Shown piece after piece: positions 14,427 to 21,122 of a DNA stretch of 64,000 bases. Position 1 is the stretch's first letter. Each line of letters starts with the position of its first letter. The stretch covers positions 558,001-622,000 of the forward strand of contig NZ_CP104900.1 in NCBI RefSeq assembly GCF_025449215.1. The letters run 5' to 3'. The DNA comes from Shewanella seohaensis. Its GTDB lineage: Bacteria; Pseudomonadota; Gammaproteobacteria; Enterobacterales; Shewanellaceae. A model generated the notes under the pieces. The model was not told the origin of the DNA. It saw nothing but the letters and a program-made list of their open reading frames with translations, and made no database searches. A program made the translations under genes and the position numbers.

Positions 14427-15803
14427 TTAGATCACGCGGGAGAACTGTTGTTGACGTGCTTTTTGACGGTAGTAAAGGTCGAAGCACATACAGATATTGC
14501 GGATCAACAGGCGGCCTGTGGGGCTGATGGTGATCTTTCTGTCGGTGACGTCGACTAACTTATCGTCGATAAAGGTTTGCAGCAGTTTTAAGTCTTCGGC
14601 GAAGTATTCCTCAAACTTAATACCCAGTTTTTCGTCCATTTTTGCCATATCTAAATCGAAGTGGCAGATCAGTTGTTTGATCACGACACGGCGGATTTCG
14701 TCGTCACGGTTCAGGCTACAACCTTTCCACAGTGCATGTCCGTCTTTGTCGATGGCTTCGTAGTAAGGACGAATGTCCTTCTGGTTTTGCGCATAACAAT
14801 CGCCGATTTGGCTGATAGAAGACACGCCAAGACCAAGCAGGTCGCATTCTTCTTGGGTGGTATAACCCTGGAAGTTGCGGTGCAGTTTGCCTTCGCGTTG
14901 TAACTTAGCCAACTCATCATCGGGCTTAGCGAAGTGGTCCATGCCGATGTACTGATAACCCGCGCCAGTTAAAGTTTCGATCGTTTGATGCAACATCTCT
15001 AGTTTTTGTTTTGGCGAAGGTAAATGTTCATCTTTAATCTTACGCTGCGCGGCAAAACGCGCGGGTAAGTGGGCATAGTTGAACACAGATAGACGATCGG
15101 GCGATAGGTCTAACACGCGCTGCATGGTGGCGGCGAATGTTTCGGGTGTCTGATGTGGTAGACCGTAAATTAAGTCGATATTGGTTGAGACAAATCCCAT
15201 GGCCTTGGCTTTGGCCATTAAATCGAAAATAAATTGCTCGTCCTGCTCACGGTTAACCGCGACTTGTACTTCTTTATTGAAGTCCTGCACCCCGATAGAA
15301 ATGCGGTTAAAGCCCGCTTCTTTCAAGGTATCTAGCATTGAAAGCTCAATCTCACGCGGGTCAACTTCGATAGAGAACTCACCTTCAGCGGCAAAGTTAA
15401 AGTTAGCCTTGATTAAGTCGGTTAACTTCAGAATTTGCTCAGGATTTAAGAAGGTTGGAGTGCCGCCGCCCCAGTGCATTTGGGTGACTGTGTAGTGCTT
15501 AAACAGCGGAGCGCGCTTAATAATTTCGTGGCTCAAATACTCGATATATTGATCGGCCTTGTGGGCGTGGCGAGTGATAACTTTATTACAGCCACAGTAG
15601 TAGCAAAGTTTGGCGCAGAAGGGGATGTGAATATACAGCGACAGTTTGTCACTCTTACTGTTTTCAATCGCCGTTAACAGGTTTTGTTCAGTGAATGAAT
15701 CATCGAACTCCAGCGCCGTTGGGTAAGAAGTGTAACGGGGACCGCTGTAGTTATATTTTTCGATCATCGACTGATCCCAGCTTATCTGAGTGGGCTGCTT
15801 CAA
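14427..15803 (-). CDS. hemN: Oxygen-independent coproporphyrinogen III oxidase (radical SAM)
   Basis: A 458-residue enzyme that oxidatively decarboxylates coproporphyrinogen III to protoporphyrinogen IX without oxygen, in the cytoplasm. The radical-SAM motif PFCAKLCYYCGC gives Cys63, Cys67 and Cys70, with Tyr69 as in E. coli HemN. WGGGTPTFL and IDLIYGLPHQ are the expected downstream motifs, and the C-terminal HemN domain is complete. Length equals the family norm (457). The gene sits next to yihI as in E. coli. I looked for an FNR box upstream; only a TTGAT half-site near 15868 is present, which is not enough to claim regulation. Confidence 0.96.
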   Translation of the reverse strand: MKQPTQISWDQSMIEKYNYSGPRYTSYPTALEFDDSFTEQNLLTAIENSKSDKLSLYIHIPFCAKLCYYCGCNKVITRHAHKADQYIEYLSHEIIKRAPLFKHYTVTQMHWGGGTPTFLNPEQILKLTDLIKANFNFAAEGEFSIEVDPREIELSMLDTLKEAGFNRISIGVQDFNKEVQVAVNREQDEQFIFDLMAKAKAMGFVSTNIDLIYGLPHQTPETFAATMQRVLDLSPDRLSVFNYAHLPARFAAQRKIKDEHLPSPKQKLEMLHQTIETLTGAGYQYIGMDHFAKPDDELAKLQREGKLHRNFQGYTTQEECDLLGLGVSSISQIGDCYAQNQKDIRPYYEAIDKDGHALWKGCSLNRDDEIRRVVIKQLICHFDLDMAKMDEKLGIKFEEYFAEDLKLLQTFIDDKLVDVTDRKITISPTGRLLIRNICMCFDLYYRQKARQQQFSRVI

Positions 15804-16019
15804 GGCGTGTCCTCCGAGGGTAAATTAGCAACAAGCGAAGTATGCAAGGTTCTTAGCCAAATAACCTTGATCTAGGTTGTAAAAATGATGTCTGTCCTTT
15901 TAGAAGTTACGCAATATCTATCAAAAAGGAGCCCATGTCTGTTGTTTTTTGGAGGTTTTGTGCACAGGCTCACGTGAAGCCGTACTCTGTGTGGGAAAAG
16001 AAATGCGGGAGCGATTGGG

Positions 16020-16047
16020 CCTCAAAGCCAAGGTTTTGGCCTTGAGG
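16020..16047 (-). terminator. Hairpin after the DUF2489 gene, possible terminator
   Basis: An imperfect inverted repeat (CCTCAAaGCCAA / TTGGCcTTGAGG) lies 15 nt beyond the stop of the DUF2489 gene. There is no T tract on the minus strand, so intrinsic termination is uncertain. Confidence 0.35.
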
Positions 16048-16061
16048 TTAATGTCGTCAGC

Positions 16062-16553
16062 TTAATGTGGGGCTTTTAATTGATAATTTGAGAGCTTTTT
16101 GGCATCGGCGGTAATACCCTCAGCCAGTTCTGCTTCAGATTTCATGCGGACAAAATCGAGCTTCATCCGTTCTTGCTTTGGCAGGGCTTGGCGAGCTTCC
16201 ATAATCGGGTGATCTTTAATCAGCTCAAAGTGTTGGAAGAATGCTGGGAACTCAGGTGCCACGCGCTCGCTTAAGGATAAAATTTCAAATAAACGGCCAA
16301 TCCTCACCACACCTTCAGAGATTTCGCAGCGGTCGTCAATCATGGCGGTGGCGATATAGCGGATATCTTCTAACACTTGGGCGCGCTTCGCGTTAGCAGC
16401 CGCTTCACGCTCGGCAGTGAGCGCTTGTTGGCGTTGTTTCTGTTGCTTGAGCTTGAGGAGTAAGAAAGTGGCGTAACTACTGAGGGCAACAATGATGATA
16501 AAACCAAGCAGGATAAGAGTGGTAGACACGTAAACTCCTTGTTTAGACTGCAT
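16062..16553 (-). CDS. DUF2489 family single-pass membrane protein
   Basis: A 163-residue protein with one N-terminal membrane helix (about 11-33, TLILLGFIIIVALSSYATFLL) and then a basic, coiled-coil-like helix (KLKQQKQRQQALTAEREAA) and a compact cytoplasmic domain. I recognise it as DUF2489, a family found next to yihI in Shewanella and relatives; its function is unknown. It lies 44 bp downstream of yihI in the same direction, so the two are probably co-transcribed. An alternative GTG start seven codons in would remove only the first hydrophilic residues. Confidence 0.8.
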   Translation of the reverse strand: MQSKQGVYVSTTLILLGFIIIVALSSYATFLLLKLKQQKQRQQALTAEREAAANAKRAQVLEDIRYIATAMIDDRCEISEGVVRIGRLFEILSLSERVAPEFPAFFQHFELIKDHPIMEARQALPKQERMKLDFVRMKSEAELAEGITADAKKLSNYQLKAPH

Positions 16554-16597
16554 AAAAACAAAGGCTGAGCGCTTTGTTTTTATGCCTATTCTAAGAT

Positions 16598-17149
16598 TTA
16601 AAACTTATCTTGATAATCTTTTAGCAGGTCGGCACCCGATTCAAAGCGATCGAACAGGTCATCATCTGAATTGGCTTTAGATTTCGCTGGCGCTTCATCT
16701 TCTAACTCATCGCTGATACCCAGTTTAATCATCAGGGCTTCAATCTTGTTCAGCTGCTGATCTAACCATTGTTGGTCGTCATTGCTTAAGTTACGGCCTT
16801 CTTCCAGCATATCGAGTAACTGGTTCAGTCTTGGATCTTCTTCCAGCTTCAACAGTTTTTGCTCGTCGGTTAACTTGGGTTGCTTAACCTTTGGTGTGGC
16901 TGGCTTTTCAGTGGCTGTTGGTAAAGCCAATGCCACAGGCTTTTTGCTGCCATGGCGAGGATCTTTCTTCTGTGCAGCCTTTTTCTGTGGTGCTTGAGCC
17001 TGGATCAGCGCTTCATTATGACGACTGCCAGACTTGTTGCCCTTTTCGGCGCGCTTGCCAGTGACTTCTGCACGGTCCTGCTTTTTCACTCTTGGCTGTA
17101 ATTTAGGGCTATTATCGCCGCCCTTGCGTGTTTTCTTGCTACGAGACAT
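16598..17149 (-). CDS. yihI: Der GTPase-activating protein YihI
   Basis: A 183-residue, very basic protein at its N-terminus (RSKKTRKGG, RVKKQDR) followed by the family signature DPRHGSKKPVAL and an acidic C-terminal half (LEEDPRLNQLLDMLEEGR, then ELEDEAPA). YihI stimulates GTP hydrolysis by Der/EngA and so modulates late 50S assembly. The polar charge split and the DPR-GSK motif match E. coli YihI. Its position between hemN and the CsrC-type RNA is also the E. coli arrangement. Confidence 0.93.
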   Translation of the reverse strand: MSRSKKTRKGGDNSPKLQPRVKKQDRAEVTGKRAEKGNKSGSRHNEALIQAQAPQKKAAQKKDPRHGSKKPVALALPTATEKPATPKVKQPKLTDEQKLLKLEEDPRLNQLLDMLEEGRNLSNDDQQWLDQQLNKIEALMIKLGISDELEDEAPAKSKANSDDDLFDRFESGADLLKDYQDKF

Positions 17150-17231
17150 GATTTTCTCAATTGGTTACAACGTGTGGCCTAGCCGATACGGGATCGACTC
17201 GGTACTAAATTCGGTCGGCTGTTATACCAGA

Positions 17232-17963
17232 TTATGATGTTTTTTGCATCAAAACGAGGTCTTTCGCGGCAAATAATAGTTCAAAATCGCTATGACTCGC
17301 TAGGTATTCAAAGGTTTGTCTTTGGTAAAAACTCACATGAGTGAGATTGTTTTTATAATGCCATTTAGCAAAGCCTTCTAAATCAATTAATAAGGGGGTG
17401 CTAATCGCTAACCAGCCACCCGATTTGAGTAAACGGGTCAGTAAACTCCATTCTCTACTGGGGTGCTGAAAATGCTCAAAGACTCGGTAGCAGCAAATAA
17501 AATCATACTCTTGCTTAAGCGTTTCGTGGTCGGGTGCGAAGAAAGGATCATACTGCTTGAAAGTGTGTCCCGCCGATTCAATGGTCGCCAGACTGGTTTG
17601 ATCTAACACGCGTCCAAAATTTAAGCCCGTAAGGCTACCTTTTTGCTGCAATTGTATTTGTTCTAGTAGCGGTAAAATGAATTGCGACAGTTGGCGCTGT
17701 TTGGCGGCAATCCGCGAACGGCCATAACGCTGTTTTTCTGCCGCGGGAGGAAGATGGCTATTTGCGTCTGCAAAGGTGAGTCCGCATGTCTGGCAAACAT
17801 AAAAACACCGTTTCTTGTCCTGAAGGAGCAACAGTGTTTGCGTGCTATGACAAAGAGGACATCTGCGCATTGAGTCAACTAGAAAAGTATTAAGGTCTTG
17901 ATTGTAACAATTATATTGCGGAAGTGCACTTTCGGTGCTGGATGTATGCTGGTGGAGAATCAC
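17232..17963 (-). CDS. Zinc-ribbon/methyltransferase-like protein with an altered SAM-binding loop
   Basis: Up to 243 residues if the GTG at 17963 is used; an ATG at 17870 (Met32) starts right before the zinc-binding CPLC motif and gives 212 residues, which I think likelier because the GTG abuts the upstream RNA terminator. A four-Cys ribbon (CPLC...CQTC) precedes a class I methyltransferase-like fold: YDPFFAPD, YDFICCYRVFEHF, and LLKSGGWLAISTP are the usual post-I, motif II and motif III elements. The glycine loop that binds SAM, normally like DFGCGPG, reads NFGRVLDQ here. Activity is therefore doubtful. It lies between yihI and the CsrC-type RNA. Confidence 0.7.
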   Translation of the reverse strand: MILHQHTSSTESALPQYNCYNQDLNTFLVDSMRRCPLCHSTQTLLLLQDKKRCFYVCQTCGLTFADANSHLPPAAEKQRYGRSRIAAKQRQLSQFILPLLEQIQLQQKGSLTGLNFGRVLDQTSLATIESAGHTFKQYDPFFAPDHETLKQEYDFICCYRVFEHFQHPSREWSLLTRLLKSGGWLAISTPLLIDLEGFAKWHYKNNLTHVSFYQRQTFEYLASHSDFELLFAAKDLVLMQKTS

Positions 17964-17965
17964 AA

Positions 17966-18400
17966 AGAAAAAAGGCGGCAGTTAAACTGCCGCCTTACAA
18001 ACGGTGCATTTTGCACCCTATTCTGATTCCAAGTATCCTTACTTGCTATGCGACTTTCCCGGTCGGTATCCTTCTTTTTTTACTGCTTTCCCTGCATCAT
18101 TTTAGTTATCGGTCTTCCAGACACTTAATTAGTTTCTGTCGCCATCCAGACCACAGTTTCCGTAGATGGTCTCAAGACACATCTTTATTACAGCGTCATC
18201 AATGACATTAAGTTAACCATCCATGTTGCTTGAAGTACCTTCCAGTGATAACAAGCTTCCAGCCAGTGCATCCAAAGCTATTAGCTTCCTTTGCTACAGT
18301 TTGAATCATTCAAACTGTGTCCTGATGGGGCAAGTTACCCTGAGTGTAAGGCGATTTGCTTATCGCAAATTGGCGTTATCGGCCATCCCTTACAAAAATG
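17966..18400 (-). ncRNA. csrC: CsrB/CsrC-family small RNA (CsrA sponge)
   Basis: On the minus strand, 18395 to 17996 holds about fifteen GGA motifs (for example GGGATGG, AGGACA, AAGGAAG, TGGATGG twice, TGGAAGA, AAGGATA twice), many placed to sit in hairpin loops. The 3' end is a perfect 10-bp stem GGCGGCAGTT / AACTGCCGCC (17974-17994) followed by TTTTTTCTTTG, the same tail as E. coli CsrC as I remember it. E. coli csrC also lies between yihI and yihA in this orientation. CsrB-type RNAs titrate the translational regulator CsrA and are usually activated by BarA/UvrY. The 5' end is approximate; no clear promoter is visible. Small plus-strand open frames here are spurious. Confidence 0.85.
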
Positions 18401-18650
18401 TACTGACCGGGATTTCAAGGCGAAATCACTGCTCTTATTATTATTAGAGAGTGGTCTTAGTTATATTATTGTTATTGAGAGTCTTTATTCTTATATCTTG
18501 AATGTTAATTATACCGAAATCTGCAAGTTATTATTAATTTATTTGTACAAACAGATGGGTTTATCTCGGTACGGGGCTTATTAAACCCAAATCTGTGATC
18601 TATGTCAAGCATGAATCTTTATCAGTTTACGTTAACGTAAACTTTGTGGC
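18401..18650. other. Gene-free stretch upstream of the CsrC-type RNA, with two inverted repeats
   Basis: This AT-rich stretch must contain the promoter and control region of the small RNA. It holds an interrupted repeat, ACAGATGGGTTT (18551-18562) facing AAACCCAAATCTGT (18583-18596), and a perfect 18-bp palindrome GTTTACGTTAACGTAAAC (18625-18642). I see no protein gene and no TGTAAG-N6-CTTACA UvrY-type site; the nearest TGTAAGG and CCTTACA half-sites (about 18345 and 18389) are too far apart. Confidence 0.55.
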
Positions 18651-18684
18651 GATAAAAAAGGGTGACAGTGCACCCTTTTTTATC
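18651..18684 (-). terminator. Terminator of the cytochrome c4 gene
   Basis: A perfect 14-bp stem (GATAAAAAAGGGTG / CACCCTTTTTTATC) with loop ACAGTG starts 9 nt past the stop codon. Its symmetry allows termination on both strands. Confidence 0.9.
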
Positions 18685-18692
18685 GCTAAAAC

Positions 18693-19316
18693 CTATTTCA
18701 GGCTAGCAATGTACTTAGATAATGCTTCGATATCACTGTCACTTAACTTTTTCGCGACATCTTGCATCATGCCGTTGAGATCGTTGTGGCGACCTGCATC
18801 ACGGAACTTAGTCAGTTGGATCTTGATGTAGTTAGCGTGTTGACCAGCTAATGCAGGGAAACCTGCTGATTCAGCACCTTTAGCATCTGGACCATGACAT
18901 GCCATACAAGCTGTGATGCCGCGTGATACATCGCCACCTTTGTAAAGTTTTGCACCTAGCTCAGGAACATCTTTCGCTTCAGCAACTTGGATTGCTTGGC
19001 TAGAGAAATAAGCGCTGATATCAAGAATATCTTGATCGCTTAGAGGCATTGCCATACCACTCATGATAGGATCCATACGACCATCTTTACCGCCAGATTG
19101 CGCCGCACTACGGAAATCATGTAGTTGCTTTTGGAGGTATGTGGCGTGTTGGCCCGCAAGCTTAGGGTACATATCGATCATACTGTTACCGTCCATGCCG
19201 TGACATGCAGAACAAACGATAATTTTAGTTTTTCCCGCTTCAGCATTACCTTCAGCAATCGCAGGTGAAGATATGGCGGCAACTACAACAGACAGCGCAA
19301 GAGCTAACTTTTTCAT
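18693..19316 (-). CDS. Diheme cytochrome c4
   Basis: A 207-residue periplasmic electron carrier. A signal peptide (1-21, cleaved after SPAIA) is followed by two homologous cytochrome c domains: CSACHG (Cys35, Cys38, His39) and CMACHG near 137-141, with Met axial ligands likely in PIMSGMAMPLS and in LNGMMQDV. The size, two-domain layout and GQHA-YxxxQL repeats in both halves mark cytochrome c4, which in gammaproteobacteria passes electrons to terminal oxidases such as cbb3. The gene is inserted between the CsrC-type RNA and engB, where E. coli has nothing, and is read divergently from engB. Confidence 0.95.
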   Translation of the reverse strand: MKKLALALSVVVAAISSPAIAEGNAEAGKTKIIVCSACHGMDGNSMIDMYPKLAGQHATYLQKQLHDFRSAAQSGGKDGRMDPIMSGMAMPLSDQDILDISAYFSSQAIQVAEAKDVPELGAKLYKGGDVSRGITACMACHGPDAKGAESAGFPALAGQHANYIKIQLTKFRDAGRHNDLNGMMQDVAKKLSDSDIEALSKYIASLK

Positions 19317-19486
19317 GGCGTTCCCAACTTCTGGTTAAGATTATTATCCTGAGCTTACTAGGGTGACCCGCAAGCGTGGTAAAATATGTTTAATGTGATC
19401 GGGGTAATATTTTACACGAAAACGTGGAAAAGTAAGCAATTCTTCATAAATTATGGTATTGCGCAGTAAATATATTGGAGTAAATA

Positions 19487-20147
19487 GTGACTGAATCTCA
19501 TATAGATTTTCGCAGGGCGAAGTTTTTAATCAGTGCACCTGACATTGCACATTTGGATCAATATCTGCCCGGCGACGTTGGTGTTGAGATTGCTTTTGCT
19601 GGTCGTTCCAATGCCGGAAAATCGAGTGCACTCAATGCATTAACTGAGCAGAAAAACTTAGCGCGTACCAGTAAAACCCCGGGGCGCACTCAGCTAATTA
19701 ACGTATTTGAACTCGATACGCAGCGCCGATTAGTCGATTTACCGGGTTACGGCTTTGCCCAAGTGCCTCTAGCCATGAAATTAAAGTGGCAACAATCCCT
19801 CGGCGAATATTTGCAGAAGCGTGCGTGCTTAAGTGGCGTTGTGGTATTGATGGATATTCGTCATCCGTTGAAAGATTTGGATATGCAGATGATCGAATGG
19901 GCGGTTGCGAGTGAAATTCCAGTACTCGCATTACTGACTAAGTCCGATAAATTGGCGCAAAGCGCGAAGATGAAAACCAGTGAACGAAGTGCGTAAAGCG
20001 CTGGTTGAGTTTGGTGATTGGGTACAGGTTGAGCCTTTTTCTGCGCTCAAGGGCACGGGCAAACCTAAAGTGCTTAGTATCTTAAATGAATGGTGTCATC
20101 CGCAATGGTTGGCCGATGAGTTAGAAAATCAAGACGACGCCGAGTAA
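19487..20147 (+). CDS. engB: Ribosome biogenesis GTPase EngB/YihA/YsxC, frameshifted in this sequence
   Basis: EngB is a small GTPase needed for 50S assembly and normally essential. The first frame (19487-19996) has G1 GRSNAGKSS (39-47), the G2 region KTPGRTQ, G3 DLPG and G4 LTKSDKL. It then shifts: the true C-terminus [14 protein letters not shown]...ALKGTGKP runs in another frame from GTG 19980 to the stop at 20145-20147, including the G5 SALKG. One extra base around 19975-19979 (AAAACCAGTG) accounts for it; removing it gives 219 residues, the usual length. Loss of an essential gene is implausible, so this is my strongest evidence for sequencing indels. The gene converges on spf, as in E. 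coli. Confidence 0.93.
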
Positions 20148-20450
20148 GTCTTTTGCTTTATGGTCGGATGCCACGAGCGCATTCGGCCATTTCTTTCTGC
20201 AATATCCCCTTATAAAACATCTATTTCACCCTGTAAATTTTGGGCAAAAAAATAGCCGATAACATTAGTCACCGGCCAAAATTTTAGCTCTTTTGGGGAG
20301 AAGCTAAATTTCAACAAGACTCAAGCACCATCAAATTACCTTCAATGGTTCTCAATGAAGACAGCATACATCGAATTTACCTTTTATTAAAGTAAATACT
20401 CTAAAATTTACTCACCTTTGTTGAAATCATCCTTAGGCCGAAAAAAGAGC
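20148..20450. other. Gene-free spacer between engB and spf
   Basis: About 300 bp without a credible gene. The one feature is a spaced inverted repeat, AAATTTTGG (20235-20243) and CCAAAATTT (20276-20284), with an inner GCCG/CGGC pair, that could fold as a long hairpin after engB. No T tract follows immediately. Confidence 0.4.
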
Positions 20451-20555
20451 AAAAAAAGCCCCAGCAAACAAGTTGCTGGGGCGCCAGAATTTGGCTCGTC
20501 ACTATAAGTGAAATAAAGGTCTGAAAGATAGAACATCTTAACCTCTGTACCCTAC
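20451..20555 (-). ncRNA. spf: Spot 42 small RNA
   Basis: Read on the minus strand, the RNA begins GTAGGGTACAGAGGTTAAGA and continues TGTTCTATCTTTCAGACC, which closely matches the conserved 5' half of E. coli Spot 42. It ends with a terminator, GCCCCAGCAA / TTGCTGGGGC followed by TTTTTTT (20451-20480). The length is about 105 nt versus 109 in E. coli. A -10 TATTAT lies at 20563-20568, with no strong -35. Location and orientation between polA and engB are also as in E. coli. Spot 42 is an Hfq-dependent antisense regulator of carbon metabolism, repressed by CRP in E. coli; I found no convincing CRP site here. Confidence 0.95.
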
Positions 20556-20568
20556 GCAGAGAATAATA

Positions 20569-21040
20569 CGCTATTTATCTTTAAATGGAAAACAGTTTTT
20601 TTGAAAAAGTGATAATTGTGTGCGGTAGATCTCAAGTTTTAGGTGAAAAAATCAGCGGTGTTTGATCTGATATTTTCACAAAAGACATTTAAACCACTGA
20701 TTTCACTAATTTGACTGTATTTTTAGTACAGAATTGATCAATTCTTCAGATTTAATGTTTTTACTCTATTTTGGTGATTGTTCTTGGTTGTATCCATCAG
20801 CGAACGATTGTTTAGGCTTGTATGGAGTGTCACGCGGATAGCTGGTTGTGCTTATAGCGGCGTTGAAGCTGCAAGAATTGAGGGGGATTGTATTTAGTGA
20901 CTGAGAACATTGTACGGTGAGTCAAATGCTGTTTCCCGCTCTTGAGGGGGAGCCCATCAGGGTATTCGCCTGAGTAAACAACTTCTCCTCATCTCGTTCT
21001 CTGCGATGTCGAGTTTAGCGGCACCTAAGAGTTGCACCAA
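20569..21040. other. Gene-free stretch between spf and the polA 3' end
   Basis: About 470 bp. It contains the upstream part of the spf promoter at its left end and an AT-rich run to about 20770. I find no protein gene above 20 codons with a ribosome site, no tRNA and no other clear RNA. Confidence 0.4.
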
Positions 21041-21074
21041 ATATAAAGGCCCATCCTGTAAAGAATGAGCCTTA
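21041..21074 (-). terminator. Probable terminator of polA
   Basis: On the minus strand, AAGGCTCAT and ATGGGCCTT form an imperfect stem followed by TATATTT, about 50 nt after the polA stop. Confidence 0.55.
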
Positions 21075-21122
21075 GTAAGTGTTAGCAACGAGTGTTAGTG
21101 GCTAAAGTCTAGAGCTTGAATG

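Noticed and set aside
15866..15881. Possible FNR site upstream of hemN (TTGATCTAGGTTGT)
   Set aside because: Only the first half-site matches TTGAT-N4-ATCAA; the second half does not.
17924..18584. Plus-strand open frames of 74-97 codons between the methyltransferase-like gene and cytochrome c4
   Set aside because: They are shadows of the minus-strand CsrC-type RNA and of AT-rich control sequence; the encoded peptides are low-complexity.
20600..20640. Possible CRP site upstream of spf (TTGTGTGCGGTAGATCTCAAG)
   Set aside because: The spacing between half-sites is wrong for TGTGA-N6-TCACA and the right half matches poorly.
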